Assembly: GCA_964648985.1 (NCBI GenBank)
Contig: CAZYMS010000007.1
Coordinates: 1-56,983, forward strand
Source of the DNA: JAEUSE01 sp964648985
GTDB lineage: Bacteria > Patescibacteriota > Doudnabacteria > UBA920
Reading direction: 5' to 3'
Length of the DNA: 56,983 nucleotides
Shown here in pieces: positions 1 through 7,444 of the stretch (position 1 is the first letter of the stretch; every line of letters begins with the position of its first letter). A model generated the notes under the pieces. The model ran no database searches and was not told the DNA's origin. It saw nothing but the letters and a program-made list of their open reading frames with translations. The translations under genes were made by a program, and so were the position numbers.

Positions 1-32
1 CATTAATTCGGGATGGGGGAACGCTGGTATGG

Positions 33-404
33 GTGAGCAGAAAAGACTTTCGCTCATACCCTCCCTTTACTCATTTCTTCAACCGTCTGCGACAAGCGTG
101 GGTGGATTTAAGGAACATTATCCTCGGGGAAGTCGACTATCATGTGACTATTCCCGTTGGTGCGCACCTACTGCTTGATGTCTGGAGCGGTTCCGAACTT
201 GAGTCGTGTGGCGCGGCCCAACAAATGCGGGTCGTGTACAATGGCGATTCCATCAACTTGTTGCATCAAGACGGCTCGGTCTTCGTCCAGGGGTTTGCAT
301 ATGCCTTGGGTGAGCTGGGAGAAATGACTGGCGTTACAGTTCTCGAACTGCCCGCTGAAGATGGGGCACAGTTTACTCTGCGGGACGACTTGGTGGAAGC
401 GTAA
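33..404 (+). CDS. hypothetical protein, possibly 5'-truncated
   Basis: Reads 123 residues from a GTG at 33. The frame stays open to the window edge, so the true start may lie upstream, and there is no clear SD before the GTG. The N-terminal third is rich in aromatic and basic residues. The rest looks like a small beta-rich domain (VDYHVTIPVGAH, then VRVVYNGDS-like strands). I recognise no family motif, signal peptide or membrane segment. A hairpin terminator follows at once, so it is the last gene of its unit. Confidence 0.55.
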   Translation: MSRKDFRSYPPFTHFFNRLRQAWVDLRNIILGEVDYHVTIPVGAHLLLDVWSGSELESCGAAQQMRVVYNGDSINLLHQDGSVFVQGFAYALGELGEMTGVTVLELPAEDGAQFTLRDDLVEA

Positions 405-428
405 TTCTTTTGGCCCATAAGCTACTTT

Positions 429-455
429 GAGGGGTTCGTTCGCGAACTCCTCTTT
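429..455 (+). terminator. intrinsic terminator after first gene
   Basis: A 10-bp stem (one G-T pair) around the tetraloop TTCG at 439-442, followed by TTTATTG. It ends the unit of the first gene. Confidence 0.7.
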
Positions 456-558
456 ATTGTGTCCTACCATAGAAGATATCTGTACATGCTTGGTCAGGTG
501 GGTAAAAGCTGTACCATTGTTAACATAGAACTATATGATAAGCTATGAGTAAGAGGTG

Positions 559-576
559 GAGCACAGCGCTGTGCTC
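559..576. promoter_or_regulatory. perfect 18-bp palindrome, possible operator
   Basis: GAGCACAG-CG-CTGTGCTC is perfectly self-complementary and lies 33 bp before the SD-supported start at 610. It could be an operator or an RNA hairpin. Nothing in the sequence names the binding protein. Confidence 0.35.
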
Positions 577-609
577 ATACTATTCCGAACAACCGTAAGG
601 AGGTGTGTT

Positions 610-924
610 GTGGATCATTGCTCAGTAACTGAACTCGACGAGCTTCTGGCTCTGTGGAACAGCGGCCTGCTTACTGGAGAAAAGTTGAGCCGTTTAGCAG
701 AACTACTGCAAAATCTGGATGCCGAGGGTGTGGATTCCGAGCGAATCTCTGCAAGTGTTCAAATTGCCTTAGATTTGCAACACGCCGCGGCAGAAATTGA
801 CGACATGCTGCAACGTTTAGAGGGTGCCAAGTGTACCCACCAAACTATGCTCATTTTTCTGGGTCCTGGTGACAACAACTATGGCCGAGACGATGATCGT
901 CTTGAAGATTGGGAGGATGCATAA
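610..924 (+). CDS. hypothetical small helical protein
   Basis: 104 residues. The GTG start at 610 is chosen because AAGGAGG (597-603) sits 6 nt upstream; the longer frame from 556 would run through the palindrome. The protein is acidic and largely helical, with heptad-like leucines in the segment LDELLALWNSGLL and later ELLQNLD. No known domain recognised. It lies 2 nt before the next gene and both have SDs, so they form an operon. Confidence 0.7.
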   Translation: MDHCSVTELDELLALWNSGLLTGEKLSRLAELLQNLDAEGVDSERISASVQIALDLQHAAAEIDDMLQRLEGAKCTHQTMLIFLGPGDNNYGRDDDRLEDWEDA

Positions 925-926
925 CT

Positions 927-1148
927 ATGGCTTTAGAACAGTTGCTTAATTGTCTTTTGGCCCGAGAGCTTGGTGTGAAACCGGAAGAGGTCACTCTTGA
1001 GCTTGTACGTGAACGTAGAAAGGCGCTGTACCACAGTCCTTCATTTCAATGGATTGGTGGTAGGTCCGGTCTACGCATTATCAGTCTGCTTGAGGCAGAA
1101 CAACTCTCTCGCGAGTTGGATATATTTTTCGATCAATTCAGGAGGTGA
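927..1148 (+). CDS. hypothetical small protein
   Basis: 73 residues. The ATG at 927 follows GGGAGG at 911-916 (spacer 10 nt); a TTG at 909 in the same frame is less likely. Predicted helical, with no membrane segment and no recognised motif. It is the second gene of a unit of tiny SD-bearing genes (610-1367). Its own 3' end carries AGGAGG overlapping the stop, followed by a 7-codon GTG mini-frame (1153-1176) whose role, if any, is unclear. Confidence 0.65.
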   Translation: MALEQLLNCLLARELGVKPEEVTLELVRERRKALYHSPSFQWIGGRSGLRIISLLEAEQLSRELDIFFDQFRR

Positions 1149-1187
1149 GCAGTGCTAACACGTAGCCAAATTTAAAAGGTGTATCGG

Positions 1188-1367
1188 ATGCAGGGAGCAC
1201 TGGGGCGAGACCCAATCAGCGGACTCTGCGACCGAGGTAATTGGACTGCTATACCAACGTCCGGGAGGGACCCTAAGGTAAAGCAGATAGCTGCAAAAAA
1301 CAAGGGGAGGAAAAAAGCGTCTATGAAAAGACGTAAAACAAACCGTAAGGTCAAAAAGGCTGCATAG
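1188..1367 (+). CDS. hypothetical basic small protein
   Basis: 59 residues from the ATG at 1188, chosen because AAAAGG (1174-1179) lies 8 nt upstream; a GTG at 1179 would place the SD on the start. The last 25 residues are very rich in Lys and Arg (KNKGRKKASMKRRKTNRKV), suggesting nucleic-acid or ribosome binding, but that is inference from charge alone. It closes the small-gene unit and is followed by a perfect terminator. Confidence 0.5.
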   Translation: MQGALGRDPISGLCDRGNWTAIPTSGRDPKVKQIAAKNKGRKKASMKRRKTNRKVKKAA

Positions 1368-1386
1368 TCATGTGCGCCGTTAAGGT

Positions 1387-1414
1387 TGGGAATGCCGACA
1401 TTCCCATTTTTTTT
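1387..1414 (+). terminator. intrinsic terminator
   Basis: Perfect 8-bp stem TGGGAATG/CATTCCCA with loop CCGA, then ATTTTTTTT. It closes the small-gene unit that ends at 1367. Confidence 0.85.
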
Positions 1415-1451
1415 ATGATATAATAAGGTATACGATAGTACAATTAGATAC

Positions 1452-1551
1452 TTATCTAAACATTTGACTATATAAACATCTAAGCATTCAGAACGATCTC
1501 TAACCACCAACTTTTCTGTAGGCAGCTGTGTTTAAATGTTTATATAATTTC
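1452..1551. repeat. imperfect inverted repeat with TTTAAAC/ATATAAACAT words
   Basis: The left part contains CTAAACATTTG and TATATAAACAT. The right part at about 1528-1548 contains GTTTAAATGTTTATATA, its approximate reverse complement. The same words recur in the inverted repeat at 45733-45812 and before the TrpR-like gene (5540-5640). The right arm also supplies a TATAAT box (1543-1548) 11 nt before the rarA ATG. Confidence 0.5.
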
Positions 1552-1559
1552 ATATTTAC

Positions 1560-2840
1560 ATGATCCCTATGGAGCCTTTAGCTGCGCGTTTGCGCCCAAA
1601 TAATTTGGATGAATACATAGGCCAGGAACATTTAGTTGGTCCGGGCAAGCCTCTTAGGAGTGCGATTGAACAAAAGCATTTGTTTAGTTTTATATTGTGG
1701 GGACCACCGGGGGTAGGAAAAACCACGCTGGCCCGGATATACGCACACGCACTCAGCGCAGAATTCCACGAACTATCAGCAGTTTCTGCTGGTAAAGAAG
1801 ATATCCGAAAAATTATTGGCTCTGGCCTCAAGCCTCACGCCTCAAGTCTCATTCCTATTATTCTCTTTCTTGATGAAATCCACCGTTTTAATAAAGCCCA
1901 ACAAGATTTCCTTTTACCATTTGTCGAAAGCGGCCAGCTTACCCTGATTGGTGCCACAACAGAAAATCCTAGTTTTGAAGTGATACCTGCGCTCCTTTCT
2001 CGTTGTCGCGTATTTACGCTGAAAGAACTATCCAGCGACCAAGTCCGCGAAGTCATCCTCCGTGCAGTATCCATAATGCAAGATGTATCTTCCGGCACCC
2101 CTCCTCTTGAGGAGGGGGTGGGGGAGGTCGTAGTGAAGAATGATGATACATCAAAAGTTTCTATGACCCCCACTAGCTCCCCCTCAAGAGGGGGAAGACC
2201 GGATGACGACGCTATCTACTGGCTTACGCAAATGGCAAACGGCGACGCTCGCCAGGCCATTACTATGCTGGACAATACCATGCAACTTTACAGTAGCATT
2301 ACTGTAGAGACGCTCAAAGAAACACTCCAGTCAAAGACTCTTCGTTACGATAAGGCTGGCGAAGAACATTACAACACCATTTCCGCATTCATAAAAAGCA
2401 TGCGCGCCTCACAAGCAGATGCTGCTATATATTATTTAGCGCGCATGGTGGAAGCAGGGGAGGATCCTTTATTCATTGCGCGGCGCATGGTTATATTTGC
2501 ATCCGAAGATATTGGCTTAGCACAGCCCACTGCTTTAGTTGTAGCCAATGCAGTCTTTGCAGCATGCCAAACAATAGGCTATCCCGAATGTGCAATAAAC
2601 CTTGCTCATGGGGTTGCGTATTTGGCACAATGTAAAAAAGATCGAAGCGCCTATGATGCACTTAGATCCGCTCAAGAAGACGTGCGTACGCAAGGCAACC
2701 TATCCATCCCTCTTCATGTCCGTAACGCCCCCACCAAACTCATGAAGGAGCTTGGCTACGGTAAAGACTATGAGATGTATTCCTCAGAAAGCTATCTGCC
2801 GGAAGTGTTAAAAGGTAAAAGATATTTATTGAATAGCTAG
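1560..2840 (+). CDS. rarA: replication-associated recombination protein A (RarA/MgsA AAA+ ATPase)
   Basis: 426 residues. AAA+ clamp-loader-like ATPase known to act at stalled replication forks. Walker A GPPGVGKT is at 48-55, Walker B LFLDEIHRF ends at 110, and the sensor region GATTENPSFE follows. The C-terminal part has the family's ANGDARQAITMLDN and later MVEAGEDPLFIARRM and RNAPTKLMKELGYGKDYEMY blocks. Two low-complexity insertions interrupt the fold: KPHASSL near 91-97 and about 37 residues near 178-214 (GTPPLEEGVG...SPSRGGRPDD). Both are encoded by repeat DNA also seen elsewhere in the window. There is no SD; TATAAT at 1543 suggests a very short or absent leader. Confidence 0.95.
   Translation: MIPMEPLAARLRPNNLDEYIGQEHLVGPGKPLRSAIEQKHLFSFILWGPPGVGKTTLARIYAHALSAEFHELSAVSAGKEDIRKIIGSGLKPHASSLIPIILFLDEIHRFNKAQQDFLLPFVESGQLTLIGATTENPSFEVIPALLSRCRVFTLKELSSDQVREVILRAVSIMQDVSSGTPPLEEGVGEVVVKNDDTSKVSMTPTSSPSRGGRPDDDAIYWLTQMANGDARQAITMLDNTMQLYSSITVETLKETLQSKTLRYDKAGEEHYNTISAFIKSMRASQADAAIYYLARMVEAGEDPLFIARRMVIFASEDIGLAQPTALVVANAVFAACQTIGYPECAINLAHGVAYLAQCKKDRSAYDALRSAQEDVRTQGNLSIPLHVRNAPTKLMKELGYGKDYEMYSSESYLPEVLKGKRYLLNS
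1827..1852. repeat. in-frame stutter repeat inside rarA
   Basis: Built from CTCAAGCCTCACGCCTCAAG-type words (CTCAAG and CCTCACG alternating). 17 of 19 bases match the intragenic copy at about 11812-11830 in the giant glycosyltransferase-flippase gene. It adds a few residues between Walker A and Walker B. Confidence 0.55.
2091..2203. repeat. palindromic element inserted in frame in rarA
   Basis: About 113 bp, bounded by TCCGG and CCGGA. The arms are rich in CCCCTC/GAGGGG and the core reads CTATGACCCCCAC. A related copy lies in the non-coding region 8788-8902, sharing TTCCGG at the start, GAGGTC near 2126, CTATGACCCCCAC and CCCCCTC...GAGGGGGA at the end. It encodes a Gly/Pro/Ser-rich loop after the AAA+ core and keeps the frame open. 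Confidence 0.7.
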
Positions 2841-2854
2841 TGTTTTCCAGTATT

Positions 2855-2883
2855 TTGACACCCCTTATTAAGAGCAGTAATAT
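2855..2883 (+). promoter_or_regulatory. sigma70-type promoter, probable leaderless transcript
   Basis: TTGACA (2855-2860), 17-nt spacer, TAATAT (2878-2883). The ATG at 2890 falls where transcription would start, so the message is probably leaderless. No SD is present. Confidence 0.65.
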
Positions 2884-2889
2884 TAACCT

Positions 2890-3207
2890 ATGGACACAGA
2901 CATCAAAAAAGAATTTGATGACCTAAAAAGCTTCATTCGTGAGAATGTAACCCCCATAAGCGAATTTGAAGATTTGAAGAACTTTCTTCGTCAGCGTATG
3001 GCCACGAAGGATGATATTGCGTCTATCAATGAGCGTTTGGATAGGCATGAGGCACGCCTCGATCAATTAACTATTGCGGTAGATAATTTAACCAAGCTCA
3101 CTAAAGATTATTACGAAGAAATGGCAGTACTTAGGCATAGGGTAGAGCGCATGGAAAAGTGGATCATCCAAGTTGCAGAGACTACTGGAGTAAAATACGA
3201 AGCATAA
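2890..3207 (+). CDS. coiled-coil hypothetical protein
   Basis: 105 residues, highly charged and almost wholly helical. Heptad repeats run from about residue 40 (INERLDRHEARLDQLTIAVD) to about 90, typical of small coiled-coil proteins. No signal peptide or membrane segment. It has its own promoter directly upstream and a terminator directly downstream, so it is a single-gene unit. Function unknown; a scaffold or chaperone-like role would be a guess. Confidence 0.8.
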   Translation: MDTDIKKEFDDLKSFIRENVTPISEFEDLKNFLRQRMATKDDIASINERLDRHEARLDQLTIAVDNLTKLTKDYYEEMAVLRHRVERMEKWIIQVAETTGVKYEA

Positions 3208-3212
3208 AATAA

Positions 3213-3235
3213 GCCCTCGCATTGAGGGCGTTTTG
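3213..3235 (+). terminator. intrinsic terminator
   Basis: Perfect stem GCCCTC/GAGGGC (loop about 5 nt) followed by GTTTTGTT, ending the coiled-coil gene and lying immediately before the HD gene. Confidence 0.8.
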
Positions 3236-3242
3236 TTATGAT

Positions 3243-4397
3243 ATGAAGATATTTGATCAAATTTACGGAGCCTATGAATTGCCGGACTATGTAGAGGCAT
3301 TGGCGCAGACAGACTTGTGCATACGGGCCCGTAAACTTACGCAAGACAGCGTCCCCAACTATTTACTTACTCGTGGTCCTGTGCCGAGCCGTTTTGAACA
3401 TGGGCGGGGTGTTGCTCATTTGGCAGATATTGTAGTACAAAACAATCCAATAATTGAGCCGTACAAAAAAGAACTTATAACCGCATCCCTTTTGCACGAT
3501 GCAGGAAATCCGCCATGCTCACACTTGTTTGAAAATTTATTAGAAGCACATACAGGACATCGTGGCGAGTCTCACTTAGGAGAACTGCTTCGCGGCTCGG
3601 ATACAGAACGTGTCATGAAGGAGCAGGGAATAGATGTAGGTCTTGTTGTAAAAATAGTTACTGGAGCATCTAAGCCCCTGAGCGATGTACTATGCGGGAG
3701 CATGGATTTGGATAATATAGACAATACTGCTCGTCATACGCACCACACCGGTGGTACTTCCTTACATGACCCGGAAGTACTGGCAGCGGCCTTTGAGTAT
3801 TCACACCAGGGATGGTATTTACAGCCAGGATCAGAAATATTGATACAGCAGTGGCGTGCTACCAGAAGGTATATATATGGTTGGCTCAATAGCGATGAGC
3901 ATGCCCTTGTCTGCGCCATGGTATATCGCGCAGCAGAGATCTTGTTTTCCTCGCAAATGCTCCCTGCAGATTTTTTTCGGTATCACGATACTGAGGCAAT
4001 AGAATTTCTAAGTTCCTGTGGTGAGCTTGGAGTGGAAAAACTTATGCAGGCCGCAATGAGTTGGAACTGGTATTCGCTTGCGTATGTAAGCACCTATACC
4101 ACCGAGGTGCCTGCTGCACTGCTAGCAATAGGTAACAATTGGGTTATGAGGAAGAATGCAGCCGATGCTATCGCCTCCCTATGTAAACTTACGCCTGAGC
4201 AAGTATGCCTGGAGGCTGTCTGGGGTAAGTCTGATAGGCAAGTGACTATTCCTATTTTAAATCCTGATGGCACAGAAGTGCTCGATGTTGAGCCATCTCA
4301 AGATACATTCCGATTCCGAGTATGGATAGACCGCTCTGCTGATGTGCAGGAAGGGAGTATTAAGAAAGTTATTCACGAAACCCTTGGCTTAGTATGA
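3243..4397 (+). CDS. HD-domain phosphohydrolase family protein
   Basis: 384 residues from the ATG at 3243; an upstream in-frame TTG at 3222 lies inside the terminator and is rejected. Metal-dependent HD superfamily: SRFEHGRGVAHLA near 49-61 gives the first His, ASLLHDAGNPPCSH near 81-94 gives the HD pair (His85, Asp86), and SMDLDNIDN near 150 gives a downstream Asp. This arrangement resembles dNTPase/YwfO-like HD proteins that hydrolyse nucleotides, but the substrate cannot be read from sequence. It overlaps the next gene by 4 nt (ATGA), indicating translational coupling. Confidence 0.85.
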   Translation: MKIFDQIYGAYELPDYVEALAQTDLCIRARKLTQDSVPNYLLTRGPVPSRFEHGRGVAHLADIVVQNNPIIEPYKKELITASLLHDAGNPPCSHLFENLLEAHTGHRGESHLGELLRGSDTERVMKEQGIDVGLVVKIVTGASKPLSDVLCGSMDLDNIDNTARHTHHTGGTSLHDPEVLAAAFEYSHQGWYLQPGSEILIQQWRATRRYIYGWLNSDEHALVCAMVYRAAEILFSSQMLPADFFRYHDTEAIEFLSSCGELGVEKLMQAAMSWNWYSLAYVSTYTTEVPAALLAIGNNWVMRKNAADAIASLCKLTPEQVCLEAVWGKSDRQVTIPILNPDGTEVLDVEPSQDTFRFRVWIDRSADVQEGSIKKVIHETLGLV

Positions 4398-4927
4398 AAA
4401 TTATTGACTTAACACAAACTATAGAAGCGGGGATGGAGGTGTATGATGGTGACCCGGAGGTAAAGATTAAAGAGATACACACGCTGAAAAATAAGGGGTG
4501 GCGCTTAAAACGGCTCTCGCTTGGCTCACATACGGGTAGCCACGTAGATGCACCGTATCATATGAAAGTAGATGGTGCTAAACTCGATGAGCTTCCTCTT
4601 GATAAATTCTTCGGGGACGCGACTATGACTGACATAGCTGATGAATTTCCAAAGCATGTAGGGCTAGTATTTAGAACTGGCAATCTGGCCGAAGATATAC
4701 TACCCAAATTTGTAGTTGCAGAAACACCCTTTGTAGTAGTAGGGGACAAGGCTACGTTAGATATTCCGCTTGAACGAGCATTGCTGCAAAGCGGCATTCT
4801 TACTTTTACCGGGCTTATAAATCTGAACGAGCTACCAAACGACAAGCATTTTGCGTTTTACGGTATCCCTCTAAAAATAAAAGATGGCGACGGCTCTCCC
4901 ATTCGAGCATTTGCCATTGTGGATTAA
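4394..4927 (+). CDS. cyclase-family metal-dependent hydrolase (kynurenine formamidase-like)
   Basis: 177 residues, slightly shorter than typical KynB/cyclase proteins of about 200. The family signature HTGSHVDAPYH at 46-56 supplies the metal ligands, and the N-terminus MKIIDLTQTIEAGMEVYDGDP is typical of the fold. Members hydrolyse N-formylkynurenine, cyclic amides or related compounds. No tryptophan-degradation gene is nearby, so the substrate is unknown. Coupled to the HD protein by ATGA. Confidence 0.85.
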   Translation: MKIIDLTQTIEAGMEVYDGDPEVKIKEIHTLKNKGWRLKRLSLGSHTGSHVDAPYHMKVDGAKLDELPLDKFFGDATMTDIADEFPKHVGLVFRTGNLAEDILPKFVVAETPFVVVGDKATLDIPLERALLQSGILTFTGLINLNELPNDKHFAFYGIPLKIKDGDGSPIRAFAIVD

Positions 4928-5025
4928 GCGCTATAGAATGTATAACAATGCAAAGAATTGCTACGGTGATTGAGTTTACATAGCAAAACCAGTGTGAATA
5001 TCTGGCTACAATACAAGGAGGGTAT

Positions 5026-5433
5026 ATGGGTAGCTATACATGCAAGATTTGCCCAAAAGGCAAAACAGTCGGAACGCGTGCCAATACGGCAAGTCGTGAA
5101 ATGTTTTTAGAATTTGCCAATGGCCATAAATACATAATGCCCGAGAGCATCCTTCATTATGTAGACCATGGGTGGTGCCCGCCGCCCCATTTCGTACATG
5201 ACATTGTGCACGAACCGCTGACCACGCGCACAACGGATATGCAGTACGTAAATAGGGGAGCAGAAACGTTTCACGAAAAGTTCGGATTGGAACGTATTGG
5301 TTACCTGGGCGACATTGTTCCGAACGAAGAAGTGGGATTCGTCTCCCCCGAGCTTTGCGAAAAGCTATTCTATTATTTAACTAGCAAGGAAAAACTTACA
5401 GGGCGGGGGTTCCTCGCTAGTATGGGTGCTTAG
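5026..5433 (+). CDS. hypothetical protein with Cys/His-rich N-terminus
   Basis: 135 residues. The ATG at 5026 follows AAGGAGGG at 5015-5022, a strong SD. The N-terminus holds TCKICPKGK (CxxC), and WCPPPHFVHDIVH lies mid-protein, so a single metal site is possible. No signal peptide or membrane segment. I do not recognise the family. It has a strong terminator and stands alone among leaderless-type genes. Confidence 0.7.
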   Translation: MGSYTCKICPKGKTVGTRANTASREMFLEFANGHKYIMPESILHYVDHGWCPPPHFVHDIVHEPLTTRTTDMQYVNRGAETFHEKFGLERIGYLGDIVPNEEVGFVSPELCEKLFYYLTSKEKLTGRGFLASMGA

Positions 5434-5435
5434 TT

Positions 5436-5475
5436 ACATGCTGCCATTCTCCTGAGTTGCGGCATGTTATTTTAT
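5436..5475 (+). terminator. terminator hairpin
   Basis: 9-bp stem ACATGCTGC/GCGGCATGT (one G-T pair) with a 14-nt loop, followed by TATTTTAT. Confidence 0.55.
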
Positions 5476-5503
5476 ATATAATAAAATATTAATTATTATA
5501 TGT

Positions 5504-5526
5504 TACTATAATACTGTCTAGTATGC
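5504..5526. repeat. TACTAGA-type palindrome, copy 1
   Basis: TACTATAATACTG-TCTAGTATGC. Matches copies at 7281-7303 and 8357-8379 with one difference. The outer halves TACTATA/TCTAGTA are nearly self-complementary. It lies in the gap before the TrpR-like gene. Confidence 0.65.
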
Positions 5527-5539
5527 TGCCAATTATTTA

Positions 5540-5640
5540 AACAATAAACTATCAAAACGTATGAACATGATAAATCTCGTTCGTACTCGTTATAAATTTG
5601 TTTAAATGTTTGCATGCTTATATGTTTGTATAAATTTTAG
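5540..5640. repeat. AT-rich stuttered repeat upstream of TrpR-like gene
   Basis: Contains TTTAAACAATAAAC on the left and GTTTAAATGTTTGCATG and TTATATGTTTGTATAA on the right, the same TTTAAA/ATGTTT vocabulary as 1528-1551 and 45733-45812. Pairing is weak and the boundaries are uncertain. It may also contain the promoter. Confidence 0.4.
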
Positions 5641-5646
5641 ACTGCT

Positions 5647-6009
5647 ATGTCCAAAGTCTCACGTAGAAAATTAAATCCTATAGACCATCAGCATTACGTA
5701 GAAAACTTAACGGCTACGTTTGCTATGGCGAAAACAAAAGAGGAAATATCGCAGTTGTTTAAAGATTTATTTACGCACACAGAAATAACTATGCTCGCGA
5801 AGCGCTTAGAAGTTGCGCGAAGACTGATTACTGAGAATACATACGAAGATATAATAGAAGAAATGGCAGTAACAGATCGTACCATTGCAAGCGTAAGTAA
5901 TACGCTTGCAAACGAAGGTAGAGGTTTGCGCATGGCCCACGATCGTCTTATCAAGGCCGAAGATGAGAAATGGAAAAATAAAGGCAAAAAGCCAAAATCT
6001 TTATTTTAA
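5647..6009 (+). CDS. TrpR-like regulator, YerC/YecD family
   Basis: 120 residues. Helical TrpR-superfamily DNA-binding protein: FTHTEITMLAKRLEVARRLI (about 44-63) is the helical core, and YEDIIEEMAVTDRTIASVSNTL (about 67-88) is the helix-turn-helix. YerC/YecD members are small dimeric regulators common in Firmicutes and CPR bacteria, and the regulated pathway is usually unknown. No trp biosynthesis gene is near. No SD; the upstream AT-rich repeat probably contains the promoter. Confidence 0.9.
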   Translation: MSKVSRRKLNPIDHQHYVENLTATFAMAKTKEEISQLFKDLFTHTEITMLAKRLEVARRLITENTYEDIIEEMAVTDRTIASVSNTLANEGRGLRMAHDRLIKAEDEKWKNKGKKPKSLF

Positions 6010-6021
6010 CCCTTATTCCAA

Positions 6022-6051
6022 TTACTTGCATACGGTCTAGTATGCAAGTAA
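6022..6051. repeat. perfect 11-bp hairpin containing GTCTAGTATGC
   Basis: TTACTTGCATA (6022-6032) pairs perfectly with TATGCAAGTAA (6041-6051) around CGGTCTAG. The right half shares GTCTAGTATGC with the TACTAGA palindromes, so it is a diverged or recombined family member. No T-tract follows. Confidence 0.65.
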
Positions 6052-6071
6052 AGGAAATATAAAGTATAAAT

Positions 6072-6278
6072 ATGACCCATAATTTTTCGTATAAGCGCTT
6101 ATTGTTTCCGGTAGTGTTAATAATTCTACTTGCGTTTTTTCTGCGATGGTCCCAAACACGTCCTTCCGAAGATATGGGCCTTACGAATGAGCAGCTTAAG
6201 CTAAATCAGCAGCAGTGGGTAGTGCAAAATCAGAATGATATACTATCTCGCCACGAAAAGCTTGAGCCAAGTAAGTAA
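6072..6278 (+). CDS. small single-pass membrane protein
   Basis: 68 residues. One membrane segment near residues 9-24 (RLLFPVVLIILLAFFL), then a polar, Gln-rich outer or cytoplasmic tail. No cleavage site is evident, so it is probably an anchored peptide. No recognised family. It lies between the TrpR-like gene and a membrane-anchored Ig-like protein and may belong to the envelope. Confidence 0.6.
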   Translation: MTHNFSYKRLLFPVVLIILLAFFLRWSQTRPSEDMGLTNEQLKLNQQQWVVQNQNDILSRHEKLEPSK

Positions 6279-6369
6279 GCGGACAAAAATGTCCGTATCT
6301 AGGCCGGGTGAATAAAAAATGAAGATGATGTGGTATACTGTAGAAAAGTAGTAATGCAAACGAAACAAA

Positions 6370-7218
6370 ATGAGTCAAAATGCAAATAAGCACCACGATG
6401 TGTTAGGTATGATTGCCGCCTACGCAGGTGGAGTGCTCGTCACCGCACTTATTGGTGTAGTAATATTCGGAGTGAGGCCAGACTTTATGTCTTCTAAAGC
6501 TTCCTCAAAAGTAGACTATATTGGCCCTGCAGTATGCGATCCGTACAATAGTAATCCCAGATGTCAAACAGCAAAGCCTGCCATAATTAGCCCAGTGACC
6601 TTACCTTCTGGTGTACGTGGTCGAGCATATCAATACCAGTTCCAGGCTCAGGGTGGTACTGCGCCGTATACCTGGGAAGTAAGTACCGATGGAAACTTAA
6701 ATTGGTATCCATGCTGCACCATTGCATTGCAACCGAATGGGCTATTTTCATCTTCGGCTTCTCCCATGACTGTTGCGGGTACGTTCCAGGTGGGCGTGCG
6801 GGTAACGGATAGTAAGGGACTAAGTGCAACTTCTGTACATAGCTTTACAATAAATCCAGAAAATGCGGGTAAGCCTTTAACAATTAGCGGGCCTAGTCAG
6901 TTGCCAGATGGACAAGTAGGACAGTCCTATTACCATCAATTTGAAATAAGTGGTGGAACTGGTCCATATGTGTGGGCGCTTTCTTCCGCCATAGTTCCAA
7001 ACCCTTCATATCCGGCAGGCTGTATGCGCTTTAGTCCCACTGGGGTGCTTGCTGGCTGTGTTCTTGCCCCCACCATGCCTTACGCTGGAACATATCAAGT
7101 AGCCGTGGTGCTCCAAGATAGTTCGCAAACTGCGCAGCGAACCTTTACCTTTAAAATAAATCCCGATCCTAAAGGTACTAAAGACATTACAACTATTACA
7201 CCTACCAAAAGGAAATAG
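6370..7218 (+). CDS. membrane-anchored protein with two putative-Ig (He_PIG-like) domains
   Basis: 282 residues. An N-terminal anchor near 15-36 (IAAYAGGVLVTALIGVVIFGV) precedes a short linker and two He_PIG-like repeats: PSGVRGRAYQYQFQAQGGTAPYTW...AGTFQVGVRVTDSKG and PDGQVGQSYYHQFEISGGTGPYVW...AGTYQVAVVLQDSS. Such beta-sandwich modules serve cell-surface display or adhesion. Four Cys residues in loops could form disulfides. A TATACT box lies about 30 nt upstream of the ATG. Ends in a strong terminator. Confidence 0.8.
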   Translation: MSQNANKHHDVLGMIAAYAGGVLVTALIGVVIFGVRPDFMSSKASSKVDYIGPAVCDPYNSNPRCQTAKPAIISPVTLPSGVRGRAYQYQFQAQGGTAPYTWEVSTDGNLNWYPCCTIALQPNGLFSSSASPMTVAGTFQVGVRVTDSKGLSATSVHSFTINPENAGKPLTISGPSQLPDGQVGQSYYHQFEISGGTGPYVWALSSAIVPNPSYPAGCMRFSPTGVLAGCVLAPTMPYAGTYQVAVVLQDSSQTAQRTFTFKINPDPKGTKDITTITPTKRK

Positions 7219-7234
7219 CATACGTTCTTCAAAG

Positions 7235-7260
7235 CTCCGCTCATACAGCGGAGTTTTTTT
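7235..7260 (+). terminator. intrinsic terminator
   Basis: Stem CTCCGCT/AGCGGAG with loop CATAC, followed by TTTTTTT. Confidence 0.9.
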
Positions 7261-7280
7261 ACCATAGGTGAGAAGTTTTT

Positions 7281-7303
7281 TACTAGAATACTGTCTAGTA
7301 TGC
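7281..7303. repeat. TACTAGA-type palindrome, copy 2
   Basis: TACTAGA-ATACTG-TCTAGTA-TGC; the outer 7-mers are perfectly complementary. Identical over 23 nt to the copy at 8357-8379. The two copies lie about 160 bp before and about 85 bp after the gene at 7445-8272. Confidence 0.8.
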
Positions 7304-7444
7304 ATGTACGGGAAAAGGGTAGAGGATGAAGTTTCCTTTACATAATGTCTTATATGTGGTACATTCATTGGTCCGAAATTCTCGCATTGGTTGAAACTCT
7401 AATCTGTGAGCGTGCAAGTACGCTCCCATTTCCCAGGAGGGTGA

